Part shown: positions 1 through 9,185 of the stretch, in pieces
How positions within the stretch are numbered: the first letter of the stretch is position 1
Layout of the letters: each line of letters begins with the position of its first letter
Assembly: GCF_038019025.1 (NCBI RefSeq)
Contig: NZ_CP150496.1
Location: 2,496,001 to 2,560,000, forward strand
From: Polaribacter marinaquae
GTDB lineage: Bacteria; Bacteroidota; Bacteroidia; Flavobacteriales; Flavobacteriaceae
DNA: 64,000 nucleotides
Reading direction: 5' to 3'
The notes under the pieces: generated by a model
What the model saw: the letters and a program-made list of their open reading frames with translations, nothing else
Told to the model about the DNA's origin: nothing
Databases searched by the model: none
Made by a program: the position numbers and the translations under genes

Positions 1-837
1 GAAAATATTGATAGTTTATTTCTTAAAATGAATAATTCTTTATCTACTTATATTTCAGATTCAGAAATTTCTAGAGTAAATAGAGATGAGGAAAATGTAG
101 AGTTAGATCCTTATTTTATAGAGGTTTTTAAAAAGTCTAAAAGAATTTTTAAAGAAACTAATGGTTACTTCGATCCAACAGTTGGTAATTTGGTAAACGC
201 TTGGGGTTTTGGGCCAAAGAAAACAAAATTAGATCTAACAGAGGCAGAGGTTGCCAAGGAAATGCAGTTTGTAGGTTTTGATAAATTACAATTAGAAAAC
301 TCGACAATTAAGAAAGAATTCCCCGGAATTTATTTAGATTTTAATTCAATTGCAAAAGGTTTTGGTATAGATGTAGTTGCTCGTTTTTTAGAAAGTAAAA
401 ATGTAAAAAGTTATTTAGTAGAAATTGGTGGAGAGATTAGAACAAAAGGTTTTAAAGAGGCAGATAAACCATGGTTGGTAAAATTAGTAGATCCAATAAA
501 TGCAGATGGTTCTGGTTTTAAAACTCTAAATCTATCTAATAAATCGATGGCAACATCTGGTAACTATAGAAAGTTTAGAATATCAGAATCTGGTAAAAAG
601 TTTGTGCATACTGTTAATCCTAAAACTGGTTACGCACAAGAAAGTAATTTATTAAGTGCATCTGTAATTGCAGATTTAGATTGTGCAGATGTAGATGCGT
701 ATGCCACCGCATTTATGGCAATGGGATTAGAAAAAACAAAAAATTTCTTAAAGAAGAACAGTAAAATTAAAGCAATTTTATTGTACACAAATGAAAACGG
801 AAATCTAGAAGAATACACCAATTATACCTACAAGTAG
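1..837 (+). CDS. apbE: FAD:protein FMN transferase (ApbE family), 5' end outside window
   Basis: The frame is open from base 1 (ENIDSLFLK precedes the first ATG at 28), so the N-terminus lies outside the window. ApbE proteins attach FMN to a Thr of redox proteins such as NqrB/NqrC or RnfG, usually at the outer face of the inner membrane as lipoproteins. Family features seen are the early SLSTYISDSEISRVN segment, NGYFDPTVGNLVNAWGFGP, LDFNSIAKGFGID, the VEIGGEIRTKG stretch, ATSGNYRKF and HTVNPKTG, followed by DADAYATAFMAMG-like Mg/FAD-site residues. About 280 residues are visible of a usual 320-350. The family is certain. Which flavoprotein it serves cannot be told here. Confidence 0.93.
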   Translation, partial: ENIDSLFLKMNNSLSTYISDSEISRVNRDEENVELDPYFIEVFKKSKRIFKETNGYFDPTVGNLVNAWGFGPKKTKLDLTEAEVAKEMQFVGFDKLQLENSTIKKEFPGIYLDFNSIAKGFGIDVVARFLESKNVKSYLVEIGGEIRTKGFKEADKPWLVKLVDPINADGSGFKTLNLSNKSMATSGNYRKFRISESGKKFVHTVNPKTGYAQESNLLSASVIADLDCADVDAYATAFMAMGLEKTKNFLKKNSKIKAILLYTNENGNLEEYTNYTYK

Positions 838-912
838 GTAGTGTTTTTCGGCTTAAAAATGACTATTTTTTTTTATATTGCACTCTAAAGTTCTCAATAC
901 CCAACATTTACT

Positions 913-2193
913 ATGAAAAAACAATTGTTATCTATTTTTTTTGCTACTTTTTTTTGTAGCTTTTATGCCCAAAACAATTCAGAAATTGCCAACGTATATA
1001 TAAATAGAGCCAATACTGCTATTGAAGAAAGTATAGATTATAAAGAAGCACTAGATCTTTTTGAAAAAGCCATGAAATACATGGATACCGTAACAAAACC
1101 TTCTGTTGCAGACCTAGGAGCAAGAATATACTACGAATTAAAAAATTACAGACAAGCTCAAAAATATTCGAAACAATATTTTTTACTAGCTAAAAATAAA
1201 AAATCTGAAACTTATCAGCAGCAATTAGAACTATTTGTTACTATTGATGAAGAATTGAAAGAGCAAATAGAAAGAGAAAGAATATTAGAAGAAGAGAGAA
1301 TTAGGAAATCTAAAGAACTTAAAAGAATAGATTCTTTAAAATTTATTTGGAAAAAGACTTCTATGGATATGGCTTTAAAAGTAGATAGTGTTTACAATTT
1401 TAACGCTAACAATTATGCATTGTTTTCTAAAGAAGGTAAGTTTGGAGTTATAAATGATAAAGCAGAAATAATTTTAGAAGCCAAAGAATACACAAATGCA
1501 ATTAATTTTGCGGGGTATTTTTTATTACTGAATAAATCTAAAGAGGCAACTAAAATTTATAGTTTTAATACAAATAGCGGTACAGGTATTTTATTACCAA
1601 ATCCATCTGACTTTAACGCGCTTTCTACACATTTTGGTAAGGTAATGTTGCCAAGAGAAAACGGAAGGTTAATTACATATCCAAACAACTCATATGAACC
1701 TTTAGTTTTTGACTTAAATCAAGGTAAAATTGTTAAAATCTCTAATAAAGAAGATTTAATGAAAGATTTAAAAAAGAACGATGTTTTAAGAAAATATAAT
1801 AAAGATGGTGAAGTAAAAGTAGATAAAGATTGGTATTTGTTTGGAGGTCATTTAGGTGGCGGAATTTACCCGCTATATGTAGAAGGAGATTATAATGTTA
1901 AAGCTTTTTTATGTTCTGTAGATGGTACAATGTTGTATGCTGATTCTAAGTACGATTATATTGGTTCTTTTCATGATAACAAAGCGCAAGCTGTAAAAGG
2001 AGATACTATTTCTTGGGTAAATCAAAACGGAACAAAAGTTTCAAAAGCTAAAGATAGTAAAGCAAATTATAAAGGAGATTCTAAAGTATTTAAAGTAGAA
2101 GATGGTGTTTATCAGATTCTTAAAAATGGAGTAATTATAAATGGAGATAAAAAACTAGAAAAATTACCAGAATATTTAAGGAAATTTCAGTAA
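913..2193 (+). CDS. Secreted TPR-like / WG-repeat-like protein of unknown function
   Basis: 426 aa with a Sec signal peptide (hydrophobic residues 4-18, then YAQNN). Residues 25-105 look like TPR helices (EALDLFEKAMKYMD, YYELKNYRQAQKYSKQYF). A charged coiled-coil segment rich in E, R and K follows at about 110-140. The C-terminal half has short beta-rich units such as KFGVINDKAEIIL that resemble degenerate WG repeats. I do not recognise a named family. It is probably periplasmic or outer-membrane associated. It lies 75 bp after apbE on the same strand, with no clear functional link, and ends 6 bp before the convergent methyltransferase gene. Confidence 0.75.
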   Translation: MKKQLLSIFFATFFCSFYAQNNSEIANVYINRANTAIEESIDYKEALDLFEKAMKYMDTVTKPSVADLGARIYYELKNYRQAQKYSKQYFLLAKNKKSETYQQQLELFVTIDEELKEQIERERILEEERIRKSKELKRIDSLKFIWKKTSMDMALKVDSVYNFNANNYALFSKEGKFGVINDKAEIILEAKEYTNAINFAGYFLLLNKSKEATKIYSFNTNSGTGILLPNPSDFNALSTHFGKVMLPRENGRLITYPNNSYEPLVFDLNQGKIVKISNKEDLMKDLKKNDVLRKYNKDGEVKVDKDWYLFGGHLGGGIYPLYVEGDYNVKAFLCSVDGTMLYADSKYDYIGSFHDNKAQAVKGDTISWVNQNGTKVSKAKDSKANYKGDSKVFKVEDGVYQILKNGVIINGDKKLEKLPEYLRKFQ

Positions 2194-2199
2194 TCTCAA

Positions 2200-2967
2200 T
2201 TATTTATAACATACGGGAAGAATTTCGTTCTTCATTAAACAAAATCGTTCTAGTTTTTCTGGAGCGATTTTTTTTGTATAATCAACTTCATCAACCTTAA
2301 AACCAATTGCACGCAGTTTATCAAAATAATCTCTTCCGTAAACCCTTACATGATCGTATTGACCAAATATTTTTGCACGTTCTTTTTTGTCTGTTATAGT
2401 ATCGTCTTCAAAAGTTTTTTCTCTTGATAAATCTTGCGGAATTTGAAAAATACCAAAACCACCAGGTTTTAAAACTCTATACAGTTCTTGCATCGCTTTA
2501 GTGTCATCAGGAATGTGTTCTAAAACATGATTACAAAAAACAACATCAAATTCGTTATTTTTAAAAGGTAAATCACAAATATCTGCTTTTACATCGGCAA
2601 TTGGAGATTCTAAATCTGATGTTAAATAATTTAGATTTTCTTGTTTTCTAAAGATATCTAAAAAACATTGTTCTGGTGCAATATGTAAAACGTTTATTTT
2701 TTTTGTTGAGGTAAAGAAATTAGTTTCATCTTTAAGAAAAAGCCACATTAAACGATGTCTTTCTAAAGAAAGTGTAGAAGGAGAAAGTGCATTTTCTCTC
2801 TGGTTTCCATATCCGTAAGGTAGAAATTTTTTAAAACTTCTACCATCAATAGGATCTGTAAAATTATCACCTTTTAAATACCAAGCTATAGTTGGTCTAA
2901 CTAGATAGCTTGCTTTAATTAACCAAGGTCTAGGTATGGTGTTAAGTATGGTTTTAAATATAGACAT
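2200..2967 (-). CDS. Class I SAM-dependent methyltransferase (Methyltransf_11 type)
   Basis: 255 aa. The core SAM fold is visible from about residue 90: KINVLHIAPEQCFLDIF (motif I, with AP in place of the usual GxG), SDLESPIADVKADICDLPF (acidic motif II), then FDVVFCNHVLEHIPDDTKAM and LKPGGFGIFQIP, typical of Methyltransf_11 proteins. The substrate is unknown. The N-terminal 85 residues, with IPRPWLIKASYLVRP, are the part specific to this Bacteroidota group. It is the last gene of a tight minus-strand run, 10 bp after map. The fold is confident and the specific activity is not assignable. Confidence 0.85.
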   Translation of the reverse strand: MSIFKTILNTIPRPWLIKASYLVRPTIAWYLKGDNFTDPIDGRSFKKFLPYGYGNQRENALSPSTLSLERHRLMWLFLKDETNFFTSTKKINVLHIAPEQCFLDIFRKQENLNYLTSDLESPIADVKADICDLPFKNNEFDVVFCNHVLEHIPDDTKAMQELYRVLKPGGFGIFQIPQDLSREKTFEDDTITDKKERAKIFGQYDHVRVYGRDYFDKLRAIGFKVDEVDYTKKIAPEKLERFCLMKNEILPVCYK

Positions 2968-2977
2968 TAACGTTTAT

Positions 2978-3781
2978 TTACTGTCTAAATTCGTCTTCTT
3001 CTGTAGTTTCAATTCCTAAAGCTTCGTGTACATATTTAAATGTAGAAAGCAATTCTGGTTTTCCGTTTAGAATTGCAACATCGTGTTCAAAATGAGCAGA
3101 TGGTTTGTCATCTAAAGTAGTAATTGTCCAACCATCAGAATGTTGTCTTATCTTTTGAGTTCCTAAATTTGTCATTGGTTCTATAGCTACAACCATTCCT
3201 TCTACAAACTTTTTTCCTCGTCCTCTTTTTCCGTAATTTGGCATTTCTGGGTCTTCGTGCATTTCTCTACCCAAACCATGACCAACAAGTTCTCTAACAA
3301 CACCATAACCATGGTCTTCAGTAAATTTCTGAATCGCATAACCAACATCGCCAACTCTGTTACCAACTTTAAACTCTCTTATACCAACATACAAACTCTC
3401 TCTAGTTACGTCTAATAATTTTTTGGTTGCTGGTTCTATTTCGCCTACAGCAAAAGTGTATGCATGATCGCCATAAAAACCATTTTTTATTGCACCACAA
3501 TCTATAGAAATAATATCGCCTTCTTTTAAAGGATCTTTATTTGGAATACCATGAACAACTTGAGAGTTCGGACTCATACAAAGCGTGTTCGGAAAATCAT
3601 ATAACCCTAAAAAACCAGGAATTGCACCTTCTGCTCTAATAAATTCTTCTGCTAATTTATCTAAATATAAAGTTGAAACACCAGGCTTAACTTCTTTGGC
3701 AAGCATACCTAATGTTTTAGAAACTACTAATGCACTTTCGCGCATAATTTCTATTTCTTCTTTGGTTTTAATCTTTATCAT
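2978..3781 (-). CDS. map: Type I methionine aminopeptidase
   Basis: Removes the N-terminal Met from new proteins in the cytoplasm. I place the start at the ATG ending at 3781 (MIKIKTKEEIEIM, 267 aa), because upstream codons add only a non-conserved MWFNFFN extension. The pita-bread fold ligands are visible: ISIDCGAIKNGFYGDHAYTF (two Asp), LVGHGLGREMHEDP (His), MVVAIEPM (Glu) and a final EHDVAI (Glu). It also has the substrate-side VVHGIPN. Length matches the family. It sits between the HAD gene and the methyltransferase gene. Confidence 0.97.
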   Translation of the reverse strand: MIKIKTKEEIEIMRESALVVSKTLGMLAKEVKPGVSTLYLDKLAEEFIRAEGAIPGFLGLYDFPNTLCMSPNSQVVHGIPNKDPLKEGDIISIDCGAIKNGFYGDHAYTFAVGEIEPATKKLLDVTRESLYVGIREFKVGNRVGDVGYAIQKFTEDHGYGVVRELVGHGLGREMHEDPEMPNYGKRGRGKKFVEGMVVAIEPMTNLGTQKIRQHSDGWTITTLDDKPSAHFEHDVAILNGKPELLSTFKYVHEALGIETTEEDEFRQ

Positions 3782-3839
3782 GTTAAAAAAATTGAACCAC
3801 AAAGTTAGTATAATTTAAGTAATTTGTAGACTGATTTTG

Positions 3840-4238
3840 TTATTTGAAAAAAGAGAAAAAACCTTTTTTCTTTTTAGGTTCTGGTTCGTGGTTAAAAATT
3901 TGCTTGTAAACTTGTGTCCAACCAATAAAACCACCCACATTTCTATCGTCTATAAATATGTCGGCGTTAATTTTTCTACTGTATTTTTCGTCATAAATTT
4001 CTTCTGGATAACTTTTGTTAACAGCATAAAATTCAATTCCGTTTTCTTTACAAAAAGCCACGGCTTCAGTTAATCTAGAGCCACTTCTATATGTCCATAA
4101 GATTAACCTAAAACCTTCTGCTTGAAGTTTTCTTAAGGTTTCGAAAGCAAAAAGTTGTGTTTTTCCTATTTTAGGATAACCGTCTTCTACAATTGTACCG
4201 TCAAAATCTACAGCAATAATTAAATTATTGTTTTTCAT
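3840..4238 (-). CDS. Small HAD-type phosphatase (BT0820-like)
   Basis: 132 aa. The N-terminal IIAVDFDGTIVEDGYP is the HAD DxDGT motif I with nucleophile and acid/base Asp. LILWTYRSGSRL supplies the motif II Thr/Ser region and IFIDDRNVGG the motif IV acidic pair. It resembles the short HAD phosphatases of Bacteroidota typified by Bacteroides BT0820, which lack a large cap domain. The substrate is unknown. The lysine-rich tail (EPKKKKGFF) is not conserved in HADs. It starts one base from the stop codon of the upstream thioredoxin-like gene, so the two are co-transcribed. Confidence 0.88.
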   Translation of the reverse strand: MKNNNLIIAVDFDGTIVEDGYPKIGKTQLFAFETLRKLQAEGFRLILWTYRSGSRLTEAVAFCKENGIEFYAVNKSYPEEIYDEKYSRKINADIFIDDRNVGGFIGWTQVYKQIFNHEPEPKKKKGFFSFFK

Positions 4239-4769
4239 TTATTTACTTCTGTCGTAAGAATGTTTATATGGTTTGTTTGTAACTATTTTAAGAATATCTT
4301 TTTCTAGAGTTTGTCTTGCATATTCTACATAACGCCCAACCTCCTTATCATTTTTATAAAAAATAAATGTTGGTACTCTTATAATATTAAAGCCTTCTTG
4401 TAAATTGTCTGGTGTTCTTTTAGAACGATTAACGGTGATAAGCTCTACATTTTTAAGGTTGAAATTTGCCATTTCTAGTATTTTAAAAAAACGCGGTGTT
4501 TCTCTTTTACTATCGCCACACCAAGTGCCCATAAAACCTTTAATTTTATATCCTTTTAAAGCACTTTTTAAAGCTTCTATAGTTGCTGCGTCTGGTTTGT
4601 AAGAGTCATAATTTTTTGTAAACCAAGCACTGTAAGGTGCTTGATTGAAAGATTCTTTGTTTGCAAAGCCAATTAAATTGCCTTTATTGTTTTTTTTAGC
4701 TGTAATTTCTTGTTGTGCACTGCAAGAACTTAATGCAATTACAAAAAATAAGAGTAAAATTTTTTTCAT
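4239..4769 (-). CDS. Thioredoxin-fold lipoprotein with a WCGDS active site
   Basis: 176 aa. The lipoprotein signal peptide has the lipobox LSSCS, placing it in the periplasmic or outer membrane. The thioredoxin fold carries GTWCGDSKRETPRF in place of the usual WCxxC, so the resolving cysteine is replaced (CGDS), followed by the cis-Pro segment NIIRVPTFIFYK. Such one-Cys variants cannot run the normal dithiol cycle, so a reductase or chaperone-like role is uncertain. It lies 17 bp after gpmI and abuts the HAD gene. Confidence 0.85.
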   Translation of the reverse strand: MKKILLLFFVIALSSCSAQQEITAKKNNKGNLIGFANKESFNQAPYSAWFTKNYDSYKPDAATIEALKSALKGYKIKGFMGTWCGDSKRETPRFFKILEMANFNLKNVELITVNRSKRTPDNLQEGFNIIRVPTFIFYKNDKEVGRYVEYARQTLEKDILKIVTNKPYKHSYDRSK

Positions 4770-4786
4770 TGTATTTGTTTACGATT

Positions 4787-6304
4787 CTATAATAAAGAGT
4801 TTTGTGTCATTTCTTCTGGTTGTGCTACACCCATTAATTCTAAAATTGTAGGTGCTACGTCTCCCAATATACCGCTTTTTATAGACTTTATCTCTTTATC
4901 AATTAAAACAAAAGGTACAGGGTTGGTAGTGTGTGCAGTGTGAGGTGAACCATCAGGGTTCATCATTGTTTCACAATTACCATGATCTGCAATTAATAAA
5001 ATAGAATAATCATTTTCTAAACCAGTTTCTATAACTTCTTTTGCACAAGCATCTACAGCTTCACAAGCTTTTATTGCTGCTTCCATAATACCTGTATGGC
5101 CAACCATATCTCCGTTTGCAAAATTTAAGCAAACAAAATCTACTTCACCTTTTTCTAAATCTTCACACAAAGCATCTTTTAATTCATAAGCAGACATTTC
5201 TGGTTTTAAATCGTAAGTAGCTACCTTAGGTGAGTTTCTTAAAATTCTAGATTCACCTTCAAAAGGAGCTTCTTGGCCACCAGAGAAGAAAAAAGTTACA
5301 TGTGGATACTTTTCTGTTTCGGCAATTCTAATTTGTTTTTTACCAGCTTTAGACAAAACTTCACCCAATGTGTTTTTAATATTATCGTTATTATAAATTA
5401 CATTTATTCCTTTAAAGCTTTCGTCATATAAAGTAATGGTTGTATAGTATAAGTCTAATTTTTTCATTCCGAATTCCGGAAAATCATTCTGCGATAGCGC
5501 ATTTGTTAATTCTCTTCCTCGATCTGTTCTATAGTTAAAAAACAAGACAACATCTCCTTCTTTAATTTTTGCTTTCGGATTACCGCTATTGTCTGTAGCA
5601 ATTATTGGTGTATGAAATTCATCTGTAATACCAGCCTCATAATTTGCATTCATTTCAGCAAGAACTTCTGTTGTTTTTTTACCAATTCCGTTTACAACAC
5701 CATCATAAGCTTCTTTTACACGTTCCCACCTGTTGTCTCTATCCATAGCATAATAACGCCCAGTTACAGAAGCCAATTCTCCTGTACTTTCTTTCATGTA
5801 TTCTTGAATATCATTTATAAAAAACGTACCAGATTTAGGATCACAATCTCTACCATCTGTAAATGCATGTAAGTAAACATTTTCTACTTGATTTTCTTTA
5901 GCGACATCTAAAATTCCTTTTAAATGATTAATATGTGCATGAATTCCTCCGTTAGAAACCAAACCAAGTAAATGCACGTCTTTATTGTTTTCTTTTGCAA
6001 AGTTAAAAGTGTCTAAAAGTACTTTTTCTTTACCTAAAGTTTTTTCTTCTACAGCTTTGTTAATTCTAGCTAAATTTTGATATACAATTCTACCTGCACC
6101 CAAATTCATATGTCCAACTTCAGAATTACCCATTTGACCTTCTGGCAAACCAACATGCAAACCGTCTGTTCTTAATTCTGCATGCGGATATTTGTCATAC
6201 AAACTATTAATGTAAGGTGTTTTTGCGTTGTATATTGCAGATACTTTTGGGTCTTGAGTTATTCCCCAACCATCTAAAATCATTAAGATTACTTTCTTGT
6301 CCAT
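4787..6304 (-). CDS. gpmI: 2,3-bisphosphoglycerate-independent phosphoglycerate mutase
   Basis: Interconverts 3- and 2-phosphoglycerate in glycolysis, using Mn2+ and a phosphoserine. 505 aa, the usual length for the monomeric enzyme. Visible landmarks are LMILDGWG (metal Asp), MGNSEVGHMNLGAGR with the catalytic Ser, HAFTDGRDCDP, ITGRYYAMDRDNRW-like segment, FFNYRTDRGREL, LNFANGDMVGHTG and the metal site ADHGNCE. It is the first gene of the minus-strand operon running to 2200. A promoter should lie in 6305-6400, but I see no convincing element on the minus strand. Confidence 0.98.
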   Translation of the reverse strand: MDKKVILMILDGWGITQDPKVSAIYNAKTPYINSLYDKYPHAELRTDGLHVGLPEGQMGNSEVGHMNLGAGRIVYQNLARINKAVEEKTLGKEKVLLDTFNFAKENNKDVHLLGLVSNGGIHAHINHLKGILDVAKENQVENVYLHAFTDGRDCDPKSGTFFINDIQEYMKESTGELASVTGRYYAMDRDNRWERVKEAYDGVVNGIGKKTTEVLAEMNANYEAGITDEFHTPIIATDNSGNPKAKIKEGDVVLFFNYRTDRGRELTNALSQNDFPEFGMKKLDLYYTTITLYDESFKGINVIYNNDNIKNTLGEVLSKAGKKQIRIAETEKYPHVTFFFSGGQEAPFEGESRILRNSPKVATYDLKPEMSAYELKDALCEDLEKGEVDFVCLNFANGDMVGHTGIMEAAIKACEAVDACAKEVIETGLENDYSILLIADHGNCETMMNPDGSPHTAHTTNPVPFVLIDKEIKSIKSGILGDVAPTILELMGVAQPEEMTQNSLL

Positions 6305-6480
6305 TTTTCTAAAATTATACAGTAAAAATAAGAAAGTTTTTTGTCTTCTTATTAAGTTTTTACGAAACCGATACCGTAAAATTACTAGTATTATTCTTGC
6401 TTTTTTTCAATTGTAATATTATTCAGATTAAAAAAAGAAATTTTCATGAAATAGAAATAAAGAATTACTATTTTAATCCG

Positions 6481-6488
6481 TAATTTTG
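6481..6488 (+). promoter_or_regulatory. Putative -7 element before aromatic amino acid hydroxylase
   Basis: TAATTTTG fits the Bacteroidota -7 consensus TAnnTTTG and lies 28 bp before the hydroxylase ATG. No good TTG is seen about 19-21 bp upstream, so the call is weak. Confidence 0.35.
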
Positions 6489-6515
6489 TAAGAATAATTC
6501 AATAAATAGAAGAAT

Positions 6516-8252
6516 ATGCAGTTTCAATTGAATGATGTCACAAAAAAGTTACCAAAACACTTACATAAGTTTGTAGTTAAGCAGCCTTATGAAGAATATA
6601 CAGCACAGAACCAAGCCGTTTGGCGCTATGTAATGAGAATTAATGTTGATTATTTAAGTAAAGTTGCACATAATTCTTACATAAAAGGTTTAGATAAAAC
6701 AGGAATTTCTACAGAAGTTATACCACACATGGAAGGTATGAATCGTATTTTAAAAGATATTGGTTGGGCTGCAGTTTCTGTAGACGGATTTATTCCGCCA
6801 AATGCTTTTATGGAATTTCAGGCATACAATGTTCTGGTAATTGCATCAGACATGAGAACTATAAATCATATAGAATATACACCTGCGCCAGATATTATTC
6901 ATGAAGCTGCAGGTCATGCTCCAATTATTGCAAATCCAGAATATGCTGAGTATTTAAGAAGATTTGGAGAGATAGGATGCAAAGCAATTTCTTCTGCTAA
7001 AGATTATGAAATGTATGAAGCAATACGTTTATTGTCTATTTTGAAAGAAGATCCAAATTCTACAGAAAAAGAAATTACAGAAGCGCAAGAAAAAGTAGAG
7101 TATCTGCAAGAAAATATGGGTGAATTATCTGAAATGGCACAGATAAGAAACTTACACTGGTGGACTGTTGAGTACGGATTGATTGGATCTTTAGAAAATC
7201 CTAAAATTTATGGAGCCGGTTTACTTTCTTCCATAGGTGAAAGTGCATGGTGTATGAAAGAAGAAGTGGTTAAAAAACCATATTCTATAGAAGCTGCTAA
7301 TATTAATTTTGATATTACAAAACCACAACCACAACTTTTTGTAACTCCAGATTTTGCTCATTTAAGTTTAGTTTTAGAACAATTTGCCAATAAAATGGCA
7401 ATTAGAAAAGGAGGTTTATCTGGTTTAAGAAAATTGATAGAATCTAAAAACCTTGGAACGATTGAGCTTAGTACGGGTATTCAAGTTTCTGGCGTTTTTA
7501 CAAATGTTATTGCAGACGAAAATAACAAGCCAATTTATTTTCAAACAACAGGGCCAACTGCTTTGTCTAACAGAGATAAAGAGTTGATTGGTCATGGTAT
7601 CGAAACGCATGCAGATGGTTTTGGTAGCCCAATAGGTAAGTTAAAAGGAATTAATATTCCTATCGAAAATATGAGTCCTAGAGATTTAGAAGCTTACCAA
7701 ATTTATGAAGGTAAAACAATTACTTTAGAGTTTGAAGGCGGTTTAAAAGTAATAGGAAATGTAATTACAGGTACAAGAGATTTAAAAGGAAAAATATTGA
7801 TAATTTCTTTTGAAAACTGTACAGTTACCCATAATGATAAGGTTTTATTTCAACCAGAATGGGGTGTTTACGACATGGCTGTGGGTAAAGAAGTTGTATC
7901 GGCTTATGCTGGTGCAGCAGATATCAATTCTTTTGAAGATACAAGTGAAGTTTCTAAAACAAAAACACATAAAATTAAGTATTCTGATAATCAGAAAAGA
8001 TTATATGGTTTATACGATAGTGTAAGAGAAATTAGAAATACAAAAAACGTAACAGAACAAAAAATTGAATCTATTTATAATGACCTTTTAAATAATTATA
8101 AAAATGATTGGTTATTGCTTTTAGAACTATATGAATTAGCAAAAACACATAAATTAGATATTCAAGAAAAGATTCTAAAATCTTTAGAGGTTTTAAAAAG
8201 TAATAATAGTTACACAAAATTGATAGAAAATGGTTTAGCTTTGTGCCATTAA
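6516..8252 (+). CDS. Aromatic amino acid hydroxylase (phenylalanine 4-hydroxylase family) with long C-terminal extension
   Basis: 578 aa. The iron and pterin-dependent hydroxylase core is in the N-terminal ~340 residues: the 2-His site PDIIHEAAGHAP (about residues 124-135), then HWWTVEYGLIG with the Glu ligand region, YGAGLLSSIGE and FVTPDFAHLSLVLE. It likely converts Phe to Tyr, although Trp or Tyr hydroxylation cannot be excluded. The remaining ~230 residues are unlike bacterial PhhA (about 260-300 aa) and include a beta-rich section (GKTITLEFEGGLKVIGNV) and a helical tail. A rhodanese gene follows 18 bp downstream. Confidence 0.93.
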   Translation: MQFQLNDVTKKLPKHLHKFVVKQPYEEYTAQNQAVWRYVMRINVDYLSKVAHNSYIKGLDKTGISTEVIPHMEGMNRILKDIGWAAVSVDGFIPPNAFMEFQAYNVLVIASDMRTINHIEYTPAPDIIHEAAGHAPIIANPEYAEYLRRFGEIGCKAISSAKDYEMYEAIRLLSILKEDPNSTEKEITEAQEKVEYLQENMGELSEMAQIRNLHWWTVEYGLIGSLENPKIYGAGLLSSIGESAWCMKEEVVKKPYSIEAANINFDITKPQPQLFVTPDFAHLSLVLEQFANKMAIRKGGLSGLRKLIESKNLGTIELSTGIQVSGVFTNVIADENNKPIYFQTTGPTALSNRDKELIGHGIETHADGFGSPIGKLKGINIPIENMSPRDLEAYQIYEGKTITLEFEGGLKVIGNVITGTRDLKGKILIISFENCTVTHNDKVLFQPEWGVYDMAVGKEVVSAYAGAADINSFEDTSEVSKTKTHKIKYSDNQKRLYGLYDSVREIRNTKNVTEQKIESIYNDLLNNYKNDWLLLLELYELAKTHKLDIQEKILKSLEVLKSNNSYTKLIENGLALCH

Positions 8253-8270
8253 TCAAAATAACAACATAAC

Positions 8271-8579
8271 ATGGGCTTATTTAGCATGTTTAAAAGAAAT
8301 GATATGAGTGCAGAAATTAAAGAATATTTACAAAATGATGCCGTAATTTTAGATGTTAGAACTTTAGAAGAATGGAATGAAGGACATATAGAGTCTTCTA
8401 AACACATTGTTTTAAATTTAATTCCGTTAGAAATAGAACAAATAAAATCTTGGAACAAACCTGTAATTACAGTTTGTAGAAGTGGAGGTAGAAGTGGGCA
8501 AGCTGCTCAGTTTTTAGCTCAAAACGGAGTTGATGTTATAAATGGCGGACCTTGGCAAAATGTAGCAAAAGAGCTATAA
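8271..8579 (+). CDS. Rhodanese-like single-domain protein
   Basis: 102 aa. One rhodanese domain: VILDVRTLEEWNEGHIESS, then the active-site loop VCRSGGRSGQAAQFL with catalytic Cys, and INGGPW at the end. It would carry a persulfide or move sulfur in the cytoplasm, as no signal peptide is seen. It probably shares a transcript with the hydroxylase, but the pairing gives no clear function. Its stop is 4 bp from the convergent membrane-protein gene. Confidence 0.92.
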   Translation: MGLFSMFKRNDMSAEIKEYLQNDAVILDVRTLEEWNEGHIESSKHIVLNLIPLEIEQIKSWNKPVITVCRSGGRSGQAAQFLAQNGVDVINGGPWQNVAKEL

Positions 8580-8583
8580 AAAC

Positions 8584-8970
8584 CTATTTGCCAAACCCTT
8601 TTCTTCTACGCTTACGTAATTTCAAGTAAATTATGTAAGTGTGTTTTATTTTTCTAATAATTGCAAAAATACCACCAAGCATTGCACCTACAAATGCTCC
8701 CATAGTTAAAGCATCTAAGTTTTGACCTGTAATTAAGCGTTTTAAAACGAAAGTAATAATACCTATTAGAATTAGTACAAAAAAGACTTGTAATTTAGAT
8801 TTAGATAAGTGTGCATAAATTCCGCCCAAACCACCAGTAATTATTGCTGTGGCGGTAATCTTAGTTAAAAATAATTCTATTAATTCGCTTGTAGTTGGTT
8901 GTATAATTGCAGAAACAAAAATACCAACCAGAGCACCAGAAACTAAACCTGTAATAATTTTTCTAATCAT
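8584..8970 (-). CDS. Small membrane protein of unknown function
   Basis: 128 aa with four likely membrane helices, two of them rich in Gly and Ala (LVSGALVGIFVSA, TMGAFVGAMLGGIFAI), and a strongly basic cytoplasmic tail (LRKRRRKGFGK). I recognise no family. The glycine pattern resembles glycine-zipper membrane proteins. It is monocistronic and convergent with the rhodanese gene. About 215 bp separate it from the next gene, and I see only AT-rich DNA there. Confidence 0.7.
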   Translation of the reverse strand: MIRKIITGLVSGALVGIFVSAIIQPTTSELIELFLTKITATAIITGGLGGIYAHLSKSKLQVFFVLILIGIITFVLKRLITGQNLDALTMGAFVGAMLGGIFAIIRKIKHTYIIYLKLRKRRRKGFGK

Positions 8971-9185
8971 ACTTTCAGTAATTATTTTACCTAAGACTTA
9001 AAGGTACAAAATATTAATGTACTAAATTAAGTTTCTTTTTTGTGCGCTTTATTTTCTTTAATATTTTTTCTTAACTTCAAATATATATAATTTAAATCTT
9101 CAAAAAAGGTAGGGTAAATTACAATTGAGTTGTTTTACTAATAGATAATAGAAATTATGTATTAGAATTTATAAATTTTTAAATT

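Noticed and set aside
2978..3802. Longer start for methionine aminopeptidase at 3802
   Set aside because: The extra residues MWFNFFN are not conserved and the ATG ending at 3781 gives the normal family N-terminus.
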